DNA from: Colletotrichum lupini
Taxonomy: Eukaryota > Ascomycota > Sordariomycetes > Glomerellales > Glomerellaceae
Direction: 5' to 3'
Assembly (NCBI RefSeq): GCF_023278565.1
Contig: NC_064675.1
Coordinates: 930,001-994,000 of the forward strand
Length of the DNA stretch: 64,000 bases
Each line of letters starts with the position of its first letter. The stretch's first letter is position 1. The notes under the pieces were generated by a model. The model did not search any database and was not told where the DNA came from. It saw nothing but the letters and a program-made list of their open reading frames with translations. Both the position numbers and the translations under genes were made by a program. Shown here in pieces: positions 49,115 to 61,349 of the stretch.

Positions 49115-50589
49115 TCATGATGAAAATTGAATTTCCACGCCCACCGTGCGGAACGGCGAGTCGAGCTTGCGCAGGTCGATTGCGCTGCCGAGACTGAACA
49201 GGAGGGACTTGACCCTCCCCTCCCACAGGACCCCAATCTTCATGTTCTGGTCCAGCCGCGCCTTGATGACGCTGCCGTATTCATCCGCGCCCTTGGTCTC
49301 TGCCGCCGTGCCGGCATCCGCCGCCGCCGCCTCTTTCGTCCTATCCACCGCAGGATCGTCCAATCTCCACTCCATCTTCGCCTGAAAGCTGCGTTCTCTC
49401 GGCTGATTCTTCCGTTCATGCTCTGGCTCTTCCACAACAAGCCTCGGCTGCAGCTTGGGTGCCTCGGGCAGCTCGTCGTCCAGCCTCCACTCTAGCTTTG
49501 CCTGGAAACTGCGGTCCTTTTTGACAAAGCTCTCGGCCGAGAGCGCGGGCTCGAGGTTGCGGGTCAGGTTCTTGCGCCACAGCTCCATGCCCACGGACCA
49601 GTCGCTCTCGTAGCTGTACACGTTGAAGTCCATCCTCGTCGCGAGACTGCAGTGCTTGCCTGCTACTACAGCGTAGCTGGCGCTTATGTTGCCCATCAGG
49701 GGGTTGATCGTCATTGTCGCCGTCAGCGGGGTGCCGCGGTGCTCCGGGAGCGTCGCAAAGCGCCCGCCGAAACTGACGCCGCCCGACTTGTTAAGTAGGC
49801 CGTAGTAGATCTCCCCGCCGGCGCTGAAGCGTCCGTAGATTCGTTCCTTCGCTTCGTCCGTGTGTCCGCCCAGCTTGCCGCCCGATCGTAGAGCTTGGAT
49901 ATCTTCTGTATCACCACCAAAGTTGTACGCGCCTCTGAAGCCCAGCAGGCCGCCGTCGGACGAACCTAGGCCTTCGATAGCGTATCTGCCGACATCATAC
50001 TGAGCCAGTCCCAGGACAGTGCCTCTGTTGCGGAGAAACTTTCCTGAGACGGCGCTGAGCTGGAGTTGCAGCGCGGGGGATATCCTCTTCACGACGAGAG
50101 CTTCGAGCATGGACTCAGGGAGGTACAAGCGGCCGTAGAGCAGGGAGGCCGCAGCCGGACTAAGGAGGGGGTAAGGCTTCGAGGTTCGAGGCGGGAGGTC
50201 GGCGAGAGGTCGGTACGAGCGCAGCAGTGCCGGCAATGGTACGGCATCGGATTGCGGGGTGAGGTGCGCGCGGAGGGGCACGGAGGAGTAAAGGTAGGAG
50301 ATGGAGCCGTCGACTACGCCTACGGAGCCGAGCTGGTATGATGTCGCAAAGTGAGGGGTCGCGAGAGAGGAGAGTGTGAGGCGTAGGCCCTGCGGTGTTG
50401 GGAAGTTGAGTAGTGCTGCCGATGCCCTTCATGTCAGTGCTGGTCCAATGTGCAGTTCCCCAAATGAGCTCTGCGCATTTCGTCAAGCCTACCATCTGCA
50501 GTTGCGTTGAGCGTCGAGTACGAGTTGTCGCGGTTCCAGCCGGTGGCGTCGTAGAACGCGCTCTGCACATAGCTCATGAACTCGCGCAT
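49115..50589 (-). CDS. mdm10: Mitochondrial distribution and morphology protein 10 (ERMES complex beta-barrel)
   Basis: Exon 1 (50493-50589) and exon 2 (49115-50415), with intron 50416-50492 (GTAGGC donor, GGCAG acceptor), give 465 residues. The N-terminus [19 protein letters not shown] and the following [12 protein letters not shown] and A-T-S-Y-Q-L-G-S are hallmarks of Mdm10. The remainder alternates in the manner of an outer-membrane beta-barrel, with A-Y-N-F-G-G and V-G-V-E-I-Q-F at the end. A segment S-F-Q-A-K-x-E-W-R-L-D-D occurs twice (about 30-40 residues apart), an internal repeat in a variable loop. Mdm10 tethers mitochondria to ER within ERMES and also helps beta-barrel assembly with the SAM complex. 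Confidence 0.96.
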
Positions 50590-52129
50590 GTTGGGCGGAT
50601 GTTCAAGATCGCCTCACAGAGCAACGGGCTCACGACTTGCTATTGTTGCAGAGACATTTGTTTGGTACCTCGGCGCTGGAAGGTTTTGTGCGAATTGATG
50701 CTCGATGTAGCTCCTATGACGATCGCTGGGTTCTGGGCAATGGAAGTTCTGGCATCGCCGGCTGCTTGGAGTGGGTCCGGTTCATCTTGATTATATAAGC
50801 CGGCTCACTCATCATGCCTGGTTGAGGTAGAACTTCAGCAAAGACAAAGGCATAGCTCTTGACGAGTTATCTGAGGGCCAATTCGATTTCACTTGAGACA
50901 TGGAGGACAAGGTTTCAATTCGAAATTCTTGATGGCTGTGAAGAGGGCGGATGTTCACGACCAAGTCGAGTATTCTATCTTGCTTGATCCACCTTACCTT
51001 ATCGTTCTGTGCAATAGCTCCATGTACAAGCATGGATGTTTCCCGATTGGTGGTTCTGACCATCAACTCCTTGAACAGGACTTGAACCTTGTCCTCTTCT
51101 TCATTCTCTGGCGATGCGGATGATGGCTTGCATTGCTTCCCGATCATGTGAGGGAGTCCCGTCACGCAATTTGGTCCCACGTCGTCTTTCGCAGGCTTTA
51201 TCTCAAAGCTGAGATCACTTGCCTTTTCCCTATTCTTGAAAGTCCGCAGTTGTGAGTCCAACAATCAGGAACTCGAGGGAGACAAATGCACCACGTAAAA
51301 ACGCAGAGCTCTTCGGACATCCGTTTAGATTAGTCTATTTGTTCCAGGCTGAGTCTCTTATTTTCCAATGACTATGGCAAGCAGCCACAAGTTGTCGGCA
51401 ATTAGATCCGTCAGCTTCAGAATTTCTCTAATCAATAATAAAAATGGGTGGATGGCGACCCTCGCATCCACGATAAGATGAAGGATTTCTCATCCCGACC
51501 CTCTATCCGGAGAGATTACCTCAATACTTTGAAGTTCTAGAGCCAGTCTGAACATTTTTTCCTCCTTGAGTTTACTCGTGATACGGCGTTCCCGAGGCTG
51601 GTGATATCGTGCCGGATGCTTGGGAATCTGTCTTGCTTCATCCAGTTTAGTTCCTGAAGAGGCACAGCACATGGAAACACGATGGACACTTGGCAAATCC
51701 TCCGCACCGATGGAACTGGGGCCTACGGTCAATGCCCGCGATGCGCGATGTCTCGCCGGTCCCTGGTTTTGCAGGGCAGAACGCCGCCCAACAAGATGTG
51801 GATCCTGACATTATCGATTCACAGGTGTGATTGGACATGATGCTTGCTCCGACCAATGAGAAGTACCCGTGGTCCGCCGATAACCAATGTTTGCGGAAGA
51901 AGCGGGGCTGAGGCATTGCTTTTGCAAGGACAGTCCTCGACGACCGGCCGGTAACTGAGCTTCAATCGTACCTCCAATATCTTTACCTGCTCCTTTTCCT
52001 CTCAAACTCAGTGACTCATATGGAAGATTCTCATTCATCCTCTTTAGGGAATCTCAACGTCTCAAAGAGCCCGAGCCCTTGACGCAGTTACATCCACGCC
52101 GTACACTTGCCGGCGCAACCAACATAGAC
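50590..52129. other. Intergenic region
   Basis: A minus-strand frame at 50812-51264 (150 codons, no ATG at its left limit) looks partly protein-like but has no known motif. Otherwise this is the promoter region of the regulator gene at 52130. Confidence 0.45.
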
Positions 52130-53664
52130 ATGGTATTGTTAGCGCCCCTGAAAAGGCACAGTCCGACCAACGCAAACACAGTCTCCAACGAAGACGCCAA
52201 TAGCGATCAACTTGTCTCAACAGTGACACGAAAAAGGGCCAAACATACCCGCACTCGTCTTGGCTGCGCGACTTGCCGGTAAGTGAGCCGATTTGTTGGC
52301 TGGATACGGTTCTATCAATGCGGTCCATATGCTGCGCCGATAAGGCGCTTGGGAACAACGTGAATTTGCAAGCTAAGTGAATCTTCTCCGGGCACAGAAT
52401 TCGCCATGTGAGATGCGGCTTGGAACGACCCTCATGCCTTCGATGTAGTTCTACAGGAAGAGTCTGCGACTTTGTCGAAGATTCGGGCAATGAACGGCGC
52501 AGTTCGCTCCTCGCAAAAAACGCATACGTATCAATCGTACCGCGGCCCAATCCTAACGATGCCATCTATCAGCTAGCCCCGCAAACCGGCCGCTGGATCA
52601 ACTTTTATCAAGGACACTCAGCTCCTGAGTTTGCTGGATACTTTGACGTGGAGTTCTGGAGCACCACCATCTTGCAACTAAGCTACCGAGAACAATGTGT
52701 CCATCAAATGCTCGTTGCCATTGGTTCCCTCCACGAGTCTTTGAAGTCTGGCCTCGCACAACACTCGGACTCGAATGCCGTTAGCCTGTATAAATACGCC
52801 GAAGCAGAGTACACGAGAGCTGTCAGTTTCCTCAATACGCATATGACCCATCGAGGATGGTCAGCTCTCGAGATTACACTCGTGTGTTCTATCCTCGGTA
52901 TAATGTTTGAGTGGCTGCGTGGGGGCTATCAGGACGCTGTTCGACATCTCACAAGCAGCTTCAAGATCCTATCAACGTGGTTATCCCACACCGCCCCACC
53001 ATCTACCACCACCTTTGGGTCGCCAGGAGGCCACCTCATACGGAGTCAGATAAAGCCGATCTTCCATATTTTGGTCCTGCAATCAAGAATGTTGCCGATA
53101 CCCCCCAGCGTGCCACCGAAGGTAGTCCAAGCCCCGGAGCAAATAATGCCTGAATTTTCCAGTGTCGCTCACGCTCGGAATGTTCAGCTCGACCTCTTGA
53201 CTTATGTTCTTGTGGTTCCGCCAAAAGACACCGGATCCAAAGGGAGAACGCACCAGGTCGTGGCGGAACCATTGCGTCAATGGTCCGACAAATTTGCACT
53301 CTTCATCTTACAACAGCCACAATTGGGCTCCGATCCCTGCGTAAAAATACTAAAAGTATGGCGCATTATCACAGAGATGATTTCTCTATCGCCTTTCTCT
53401 TCAGAGCCGGACTCTTCAAATGGGCTCATTATGCAACTCTCTACCTTTTTGGATGACATTGAGAGTCGGAAGATAGCAGTTGACATAGGAGCGGTTGCGA
53501 TCTTCTATTACACCGCTGCGTACTGCCGTCATCCTGAAACGCATTGTCGAGCTATTGCTTTACTGAAGTCGGCAGGTGGACCATGGGGCCACCATATTGC
53601 TATCAAAGCTCAACAAGAGTACGCCAGATTAGAGGATAATGATCCGAAACTTGGATCTCTTTGA
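52130..53664 (+). CDS. Zn2Cys6 fungal transcription factor
   Basis: Exons 52130-52278 and 52398-53664, with intron 52279-52397 (GTAAGT donor, CACAG acceptor), encode 471 residues. The zinc cluster again straddles the intron: C46-x2-C49-x6-C56-x6-C63-x2-C66-x6-C73, preceded by the basic K-R-A-K-H-T-R-T-R. The C-terminal part contains the helical fungal regulator domain (Y-R-E-Q-C-V-H-Q-M-L-V-A-I-G-S-L-H-E and M-F-E-W-L-R-G-G-Y). It should be a nuclear DNA-binding regulator. The convergent amidotransferase-like gene is only about 140 bp downstream, so 3' ends probably overlap. Targets unknown. Confidence 0.92.
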
Positions 53665-53806
53665 TCACCTAATTTCCCAAACAAACTCAAAGTTTAACCT
53701 ACTCCCAGTTCATTCGAATTGAATATATCTTAATGATAAAGGGGAACGCTGTAGTCTTCATTGACAAAATCTATACTTCATCAATCATATTTAAATATCG
53801 AGGAAA

Positions 53807-54691
53807 TCATGACTGCGCCCATTCCGTTACCTTCTGGAAAATGAGCTTGGCGTCCTGCTCGCTCGAGGACATCTCATAGTAGTATCGTTGAAGATCATCC
53901 TCGGTTGGCAGTGTAGCTCTGTAATATGGAACGTTCATCTCGAAAAGTTGCCTGGAAAGATCGCCGTAGATCTCTGGGTGGCCTTGAAGCGATAAGACAA
54001 GTCCAGAGTCGGACATGAGGATTTCGTTCTCAGGCGCTAATGGCTTGAAGCCGTTGGGCACATTCTGCACAAAGCGCTTGTGAAACTTTGTGATTTTCTA
54101 ATGGGATTGAGGGCTTAACGACTGGAACCTAGGGATTGATCACAGATAATATGCTGCAGAGGGTACTTACCAGCGCATCCTTGCCAAAAATTGCTTTACC
54201 ATCATCGTTCAGAGCGAGAACTTCCACGCCAACCTAGAGAACTAGCTTAGTATCTGTCTTATAGAGCCTCCATGTTTCCTGCGCTGTTCCTCAATACTCA
54301 CTCTTGGATGTTCAAAACTCCCGACTTTGCCAGAGAGAGCTGTCGCAATTGCCTGATGACCCCAGCAGATGCCGAGAAGCTTGGTTTTGGTGATGTGTTG
54401 CTGCCCCACCACTTGTCGAATCCATTCCAGCGTGGTGTCGACCCAAGGCTCATAAGTCGCCTGGCACAGGTTACTCAGTCCGCCGGTGATAATGATGAGA
54501 TCGTAGTCCGCAGGCGCTGGAAGGTGGCCGTCATCCTTCATTGGCCGATATGCGTCGATTATTGCATCCGGAACTTGTTGTAGGACGTTATCTCGGAACG
54601 ACTGCAACATCCCTCTGTGTTTTGGCTCGTCGATCTCGTAGGCTTTGACGATGGCGACCCTGAAAGGTGTTGCTTGTGGTAATGAACCCAT
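53807..54691 (-). CDS. Class I glutamine amidotransferase-like protein
   Basis: Three exons (54302-54691, 54171-54233, 53807-54097), with introns 54234-54301 and 54098-54170, all in phase 0, give 247 residues. The nucleophile elbow reads G-I-C109-W-G-H-Q and the catalytic partners are L-Q-G-H191-P-E193. An early D-L-I-I-I-T-G-G fits the Rossmann-like GATase1 fold. Stand-alone members of this group, resembling fungal GMP-synthase-type amidotransferase or gamma-glutamyl peptidase proteins, hydrolyse glutamine or gamma-glutamyl bonds. The acceptor or partner subunit is not evident. The gene converges on the Zn2Cys6 gene, which might make them functionally linked, though only position suggests it. 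Confidence 0.93.
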
Positions 54692-56331
54692 ATTTATCCG
54701 TGATGTGTGTTCTTAAGCGTCGCTTATTTCGTCTGTTCTTAAGCCTGTGAGGTGTAAAGTCTATGGGGGGGTGAAATCAAGTTCGAGATGTGTCGGTATT
54801 GCGGTGCGGGACACTCTTGATAAGAATGAAGTGGGCTGCTCCGTGTTCTTGACTCAAAGCCGTCGGAGTTTCGGACTCACAGATAAGCTAAGCGCGCTCC
54901 ACCAGCCCGGCAAGGTGGGCTGGCTAAACTCGGAGTATCCACTTGACACATCTCCGGAAATCGGACACTGGAAGCTTAATCACGAGGCGCCCCGAATCCA
55001 TAGAATTAGTAATGAGATGATGCTTGGTCCGCGTTATCTATCACATGGCGCTTTACGTCCACCAGTTATGAGCAAGTTTATCATCTGCCATGTGCGCCCT
55101 GCTTTCTAGATGGGCCGGTCATGCTTCTTAATGTTTCCTTGATGAAGCTTAGCCTCCGCTGTCCGTCCAGCTGGCCGCTGCGGGTCCTCCATTGTAGCTT
55201 CCGCTTTGAGCCCTTGCATGAGTCAAAGAGAACCCCGCGATCTGAGTATTGAGGTAAGCTTACGCGATGGCACGATCTAGCCAGCGCTGTTGGTCCCTGC
55301 AGATGGATCGGAGTAATGTGGCCGAGGAAAGCGGCGAACAAAGAGTCTTTCAGTTGCCGTTTACCCCACTTCCCCGGTGCCGGATTTTGAGACAACACGT
55401 TCAACGGCTCCGATTACCGAATTAGGAAACTTTTCACCACATCATACGAACCAACTTGAACATCATGATCCAAAAACTTCTAGACACGCAGAGTAGGTCT
55501 GAGTAGCGCAATGTATGAATAGTAGAAACGTAGCTTAAAGAAGAACAGTAAGGGCACCGGGAGTCTTCTACCCTGGCTACGGCGGCGTCGGAAGGAAGAA
55601 CAGATTGTTACCCTCGAATTCTCCCCAGATACTACCTACCTCCCCTATGTTCAGAGTGTAGGTACGGGTCAGCTAGGAAGCTTCATGGATGAGACAATCA
55701 CGCTTGAAGACTGTTAAATAGAGGTAGGCCTTGCGCCTGGAGGGCGGCGATGGCCAGTCTGCTCGATGATGTGTATTTCTGTTTTTGTGAAGTTTGGCGT
55801 GGGTTGTGGTGCATCCTTCCGTCTTGGCAGCATTCATAGACCGCACCACATTTCCAAGACACGCCAACCAACAGCTAGGAAACCCCTACGTGATGCCTAG
55901 AGTTGTGGATCCTCTATGTTCAACAAGTCACGAGCCAAGCCCAGCTTGCGGCCAAGCTGAATACTTATACTGATGTTGGCCCCTTGCCCTACTTTGATCC
56001 GTCTCGACGGGTTGCTTCTCATCAAATGTTGGTGCAAAATCGGGCCAATTTCTCTTTCAACTCGTTGGATGACAAACGGTGTTCGACTTTGCCAAGTACC
56101 GCCAATGCGACCCAGCCTTGCCAACTCATGCATCGCCTCAATTCGGGACTTTTGTATGCTTGTTGGTGCCACAGAAGGAAGGGCCGCTAATTGCGATGCG
56201 TCGCCAAATGTCTTGGACGCGCGTGCCTTCTTAAGGTCGGCGGCGCCCGATCATGGCGTGCCTTGCGCGGATCGTCAATTGCCTTTCTTGTGCTCTTGAG
56301 CGATTACTTCGGAGTAGTAGTTGTAAGAACA
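54692..56331. other. Intergenic region
   Basis: About 1.6 kb with no supported gene. It contains the start regions of the divergent amidotransferase-like and protease genes. Confidence 0.5.
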
Positions 56332-58913
56332 ATGGTGCGGCTCACATCGCTCTTCGCACGAGCTCTTCCCGTTGCGGCATTTGCGGTCGCCGCTCCGGCT
56401 GCATCTACACCGCAGCTCCGGAGACAGGTCGCGGGTGGCGAAGCTTGTGCCGAGATTGGAAGGGTCTACGACGAAGCAATCATAACAAACACAACCGGTA
56501 TGTTACGTAGCTCCTTTCTGCGAGCAGATACTATCAGGTCTTCTGTTGAGTACCAGGATATGGTCCGTCCTCGCATTCGCCCCTGTCGTGCCACGCGAAA
56601 GCTTTAGGCTGGGGGTGAAGGACCAACAGCGACTACAGACACATCAGGTGGAACATAGGCTGACGCCCTGCAGACGATATTGTGGTGAAGCCTTCCCTGG
56701 CATACCAGTGCCTTAGGTCAATCTCAGTGGACGTTGAAAGAGATACAGCGCTTGTTCGCTATTTGCGACCATGGCTTGAATATCAGAGTACCGTCGACAT
56801 TCTTCTAGACCCTCCCGCAGAGTACCTTTACCCAGGCGTCGATATCTTTGGTGGCCTCGACAACATTACCCAGTCCCTCGAAAATGGAGGTTACGAGTCT
56901 CAAATTGACTTCACTGTTGATCTTTACAGACTGATCAACGTCAAGCCTCGGGATGGGCACTTGTCCTGGTCGCCTGTTCTGGGTGTATTGATCAGCTTTT
57001 CTACGCCAGCGTTGTTTATATCGATTTCGGAAGATGGCATCAAGTCGCCCAGAATTTACCTTTACTGTAAGTAGGGAATTCCATGATTGTTATTTCCCCT
57101 CTTGGCCATGCCCCTTTCTCTCACATGCGGAGGTTGGGAAGGAGGCAACGGTAGAGATCTAGAATTGCCATTCAGACATCACTAACGCAAGTGCTTCCTA
57201 GCTGACTACCAGAAGAGCACGGAACAAGGATATAATGCGTCAGAGGTCAAGTCCTTTGACACAGCCCCAATTGTTGACTACATTCAGCAGCGGTCTGTTG
57301 ACAACTCTCGAGACCAGGATCCCGATGCAGCCTACAACGAGCAGCTGTATAGCGCAGCGCTAGAAAATGTTCTCGAGACGACAAGCGCTGGCAGGCATCT
57401 ACACACAACCCTCAATGACGAAAGCGTCATCGAATTCGCCAACGGAACGGAGGTAATTGTCGTCAACAGAGCTCGCATTGTTGCAAATTTCTCCGGCATC
57501 ACGTCTGGTCAAGCAGTTCATGAGCGCTTTGAGGTACCGCTTGACAATGGCGAAGCGGAAGTCACCCTCAATACCACGAGGATCCCATTCTCTCCGGCCT
57601 TGAAGGGGTACCCTGAACCTTCCGTCATCCACGAAGACAGGTATATCAGCGGCTACTTCTTCAACGACTCGACTCTGGGAGACACCGCTGTACTGGCAGT
57701 GAATGTCTTTATGTCCCAAAACGGAACAGCTAGAACTGTTCTTGAGGCACTCGAGGATCCCATCGAGTTTGCTAGAGTTGCTAGCGAATTCGTCAACAGG
57801 AGCAAGAGCCAGAACAAAACCAAGCTCATCGTAGATTTGCAGGGTAACGGTGGTGGTCTTGTGGCCAATGCAATGAGCCTATATGCGACACTATTCCCAG
57901 AGGCCGGTGCAGAAGCGCACATGAATATGCGGGTTCGGGCGCACGCTGCTTTGAACTGGGTCGGAAGGACTGCCGAAAGACTGGGCGCAGACCTGAAGAC
58001 CCTTCCTTACCCGGTTGGTTTCAATGGCTTCGTCGACGAAGACCTGAGAAACTTCACAAGCTGGGAGGATTTTTACGGCCCTGAGACAATCGAGGGCAGC
58101 AACTACACTAATGTCGTGCAACCTCTGGAAGTAGCCTACGCCCGTACCGGCTTGCCCGGCATCTTCGAGATCCCGGAGCCGTGGTTCAAGCCAGAAGACA
58201 CCGTCATTCTAACCGATGGCCACTGTGCGTCTGCCTGTGCCTACATCGTTGGCATGATGATCCGGGAGCTAGGCATTCAGGTCGTGGCTATAGGAGGACG
58301 ACCTATCCATGCGCCGATGCAAGCTGCGGGAGGAACCAAGGGCGGACCAGTCATTTCGCTGGGACCCTATCAGTCCATTTATCCTGCTCTCGGGGTGTTC
58401 GTCAAGCCCCCAGAGGGAATCGACATGACGCCCTTCGCCGAGCCGAAGCCCCCGCTCGCGGGCTTATCTACTGACACATGGACCGTCAACTCGGCCAACA
58501 TCTATCTCGACGACGATCTCGATAGCGTTCCGGTGCAGTTCAGGTATGAAGCGGCAAACTGCAAGCTCTACTATACCTGGGAGACCTTGACAAACATGAC
58601 TACTCTGTGGACCGCGGTGGCAAATGCCAAGTGGAATGGTGCCAAGTGTGTACCGGGCTCGACCACCAATGACGATGACACCATAGGATCAGTTCCTGGG
58701 TACACAGATAAGGTTGTGTCCAGCTTCAAGTGGGCAGCCGGCCCTGGAGACGTAGATGGTGCATTAGGCTCGGGCAATGGAGATGGTGGAAACGGTGGTA
58801 ACAATGAGGGTAATTCCGGTGATGACGACGAGAATGCTGCTGGCTCGCTGCGGGCTAGTTGGAAGGTGCTGGCTTTTGTGCTGTCTGTTTCTACTTTGCT
58901 GTTTGCCACGTGA
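56332..58913 (+). CDS. Secreted S41-family protease with GPI-like tail
   Basis: Exons 56332-56497, 56674-57066 and 57202-58913, with introns 56498-56673 and 57067-57201, encode 756 residues. An N-terminal signal peptide (residues 1 to about 20) precedes a pro-like region. The S41 (CPAF/tail-specific protease) core shows K-L-I-V-D-L-Q-G-N-G-G-G at about 394-405 and T-D-G-H-C-A-S-A-C around 524-532, where Ser530 is the probable nucleophile in the family's C-A-S motif. Potential N-glycosylation sites (N-x-T) are frequent. The C-terminus has a Gly/Asn/Asp-rich spacer followed by a hydrophobic stretch ending at the stop, the pattern of a GPI-anchor signal. It probably acts at the cell surface or wall. 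Related genes occur in fungal secondary-metabolite clusters and elsewhere, so its role here is open. An in-frame upstream ATG at 56191 is possible, but the chosen start gives the signal peptide. Confidence 0.9.
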
Positions 58914-60278
58914 TGGAAAACCAGGTATCCTAAGAAAATTGAGTGAATGGCACCAGAAAAGCAATGCGAATTAGACAAGTTCAACTGGAACCTCCGTGCA
59001 AGATGCACCGCAAAGTACAGGTCGCCGATTCGTCTTTCATTCATGACTGGCATGCTCGAATTTTAGCCGACCTTCTGCGTGGAAATCTTGAATCCGGGAG
59101 CCTGTTGGAAACGTCTTCACTCGCATGCGTCTGGTCGCCCGAAAAGCAAATCACTATGAAGGTCGCGCTCTCCACTGCAGACGGGATTTAAAAAGACTAC
59201 ATGGAATCCTTGTTCAGAAAAGAATTAATCGGCCGGAGGCAAACTTCTGGCACAACAGCAACGAGTTGCTGCGACCATTTGTTGCGATGCATCGAAATAT
59301 GTTTTACCCGGGCTTGTTGACCCAAGACAGTCCGTGAAGATTGACCCGGCCGTGATATAATTACAAGATGCTCCGAAGGATGCCCGAATGGACCTGGAGA
59401 GCCATCACATACGGCTTGCTATTCTCTCCGAGAAGAACTGCTACAAAGCCACTATATGATGTACTTGTTTCGGAAAAAAGTCCAAGTTTCTTCTTGGCCT
59501 TGCGCTCACTTATTCATGATGCTTGGATATCTTAGGAGAGTATGATGGACGACTTTGCCAGCCTGGCAGTGGAAGACTGTTCTATACAGCAACTGCACAG
59601 AATTTTCGACTCCTGCGCAATTTCGGTAATGAGTGACGAAGACATACAGGATATCATGAAAAACGCCGAAATCGCTCGTCGGAAGCGGAAATTTCTGATG
59701 ACCACGACTTCTAGGCCAAGTGCTTAAATGATGTGAAGTGGTTTCATGATCATTCGAATGTCAAGGTTGACGATGATCAATCGTCAGCTGTGGATCGTTC
59801 GTTGCCTTCCCATGGTATTGACCACGAGCACATAGACCACCGCCTTATTCAGATGGCACCTATACTCTTGAGTCTAGTATGCTAAACGCCGATGAATATG
59901 TTTTGATAAAACTCAGTCGCGCTTGGCACTCGGAAATCGATAAAATGGAGGTGGTGATCAACCTTGCCCATGCTGACGCCTTCTTCTGGGAAGATAAAAT
60001 GGGCTGGGCCATTCTGTTTACTTGTTGAAGCCACCTGTACCTGAGTTCTGGAACCTGGTATCATGTGTCTGTAGGAGGTTGGCTTTTTGCGAACATGGAA
60101 TACATACAAAAAATATTTGTGTAATAAGGTAGGTAGGCAATTTACAGGCGAAAGGTATTAGATATTATCAAGACTTCTTCACTTGAGTGAGTTCGTTTAC
60201 CTCAGTATAAAAAGCTCCTGACAAGCACTGTGTATAAATTTGAACAGTCAAGGTACAAGACAAATCATCCATAATTCC
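58914..60278. other. Intergenic region with a possible decayed small gene
   Basis: A plus-strand frame from ATG 59542 reads 61 codons (M-M-D-D-F-A-S-L-A-V-E-D). Just past its stop another frame stays protein-like (K-C-L-N-D-V-K-W-F-H-D-H-S-N) to about 59880, as if a frameshift had broken one gene. On the minus strand 59882-60109 another frame looks partly coding. No family is recognised in either. Confidence 0.35.
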
Positions 60279-61349
60279 CTAATACATTGCGACAAGCCGA
60301 ACCTCAACGCTCTCTCTTGGCGGTCCACGCGAATTAGTGTTGTTGACCGCTGCGTGAAATGCACCTATCACCTGAATCAGCAACATTTCACAAGCATTCT
60401 TTCTTACTGCAGTTCAAGACTGCATGGCTGCTCAAGACTGTGCTTACGGGCCTTGTCTCCCTCGGAGTCGGCATTCCGGAAGACTAATAGGTCATCAACG
60501 CCTTGGTCTTTCACGTAGTACCATTTATGGGCTGAATTGAAATGTAAAACGGATATCTCATCAACCCTATCGCGTCTGATAGCGTCCGTGAGCAGTATAT
60601 CGTTGTCCTTGTCGACACTTATGTAATCGCAAACGGCCAGAGGCCAGTCATCGGTCGATTCCTTAAGAGGCCTCCAAACACTGGGTTTGGTTGCATGTTA
60701 GCCGTGATGGACAGCAATAACGGCCGCAAGTGTGCGAAGAAACAAAGAGAATAGCTGTGTACTTGATCATGTCAAACTTCTTCCCTTCCCAGAAGCTTTC
60801 ATTGCCAGGGAAACACCACTGAAGAACCGGTATGGAACCGTTCGAAGACCAGTCGCAATGGACGACCACTGATGGCTGTTCATACTTCTCTCGATATGCT
60901 CGCACAACTTTCGGGAAGTCGACGTCTCTTTTGCGGACCTTTGTTGATAATCAACCGCCTGACGATCCTTGGAACAGTTTCGACTTTTCTTAGGGAACGA
61001 ACAGACTGATACTTACTGTAAGATCGAAACACTCGATTCTCGAGTATTGTGGGAAGTTTTCGTGCATGATAGCTTCTATGTCATGCCAATAGGCGTCTTG
61101 CACGGATGCCTTGTCCGTGTATACCTTTTCGGGATCGAGATGAGCCTTGCCGTGCAAGATACAGAAGCCATGTATATCCAGTTTCCAAGCATCATGGTCA
61201 ACGATCGGACTTATTGTCATGGGCTGAAGATCTGGTCGAGTATTTTCTCGACGAGCGCCTTTGACATGGTCGACAGGATAGTCAATGCTGAAGGCTTTCT
61301 CAGAAGCCAGATTGGGCGTCTTGGCCACGTAAAAAACTGTGGTCTCCAT
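60279..61349 (-). CDS. CmcJ/asaB-type oxidoreductase-like protein
   Basis: Four exons (61017-61349, 60763-60938, 60448-60680, 60279-60364), with introns 60939-61016, 60681-60762 and 60365-60447, give 275 residues. The start M-E-T-T-V-F-Y-V-A-K-T-P, the Q-D-A-Y-W segment, R-I-E-C-F-D-L-T followed by V-R-K-R-D, the H138-C-D140-W-S motif, W-P-L-A-V-C-D-Y, H-K-W-Y-Y-V and the end G-P-P-R-E-S-V-E-V-R-L-V-A are a conserved series in fungal proteins annotated as hydroxylase/methyltransferase or 7-alpha-cephem-methoxylase (CmcJ)-like. Many of these act in secondary metabolism, some as non-haem iron oxygenases; H-x-D fits iron binding. Substrate unknown. Donor and acceptor choice is supported by continuous family-like sequence across all three junctions. 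Confidence 0.85.
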
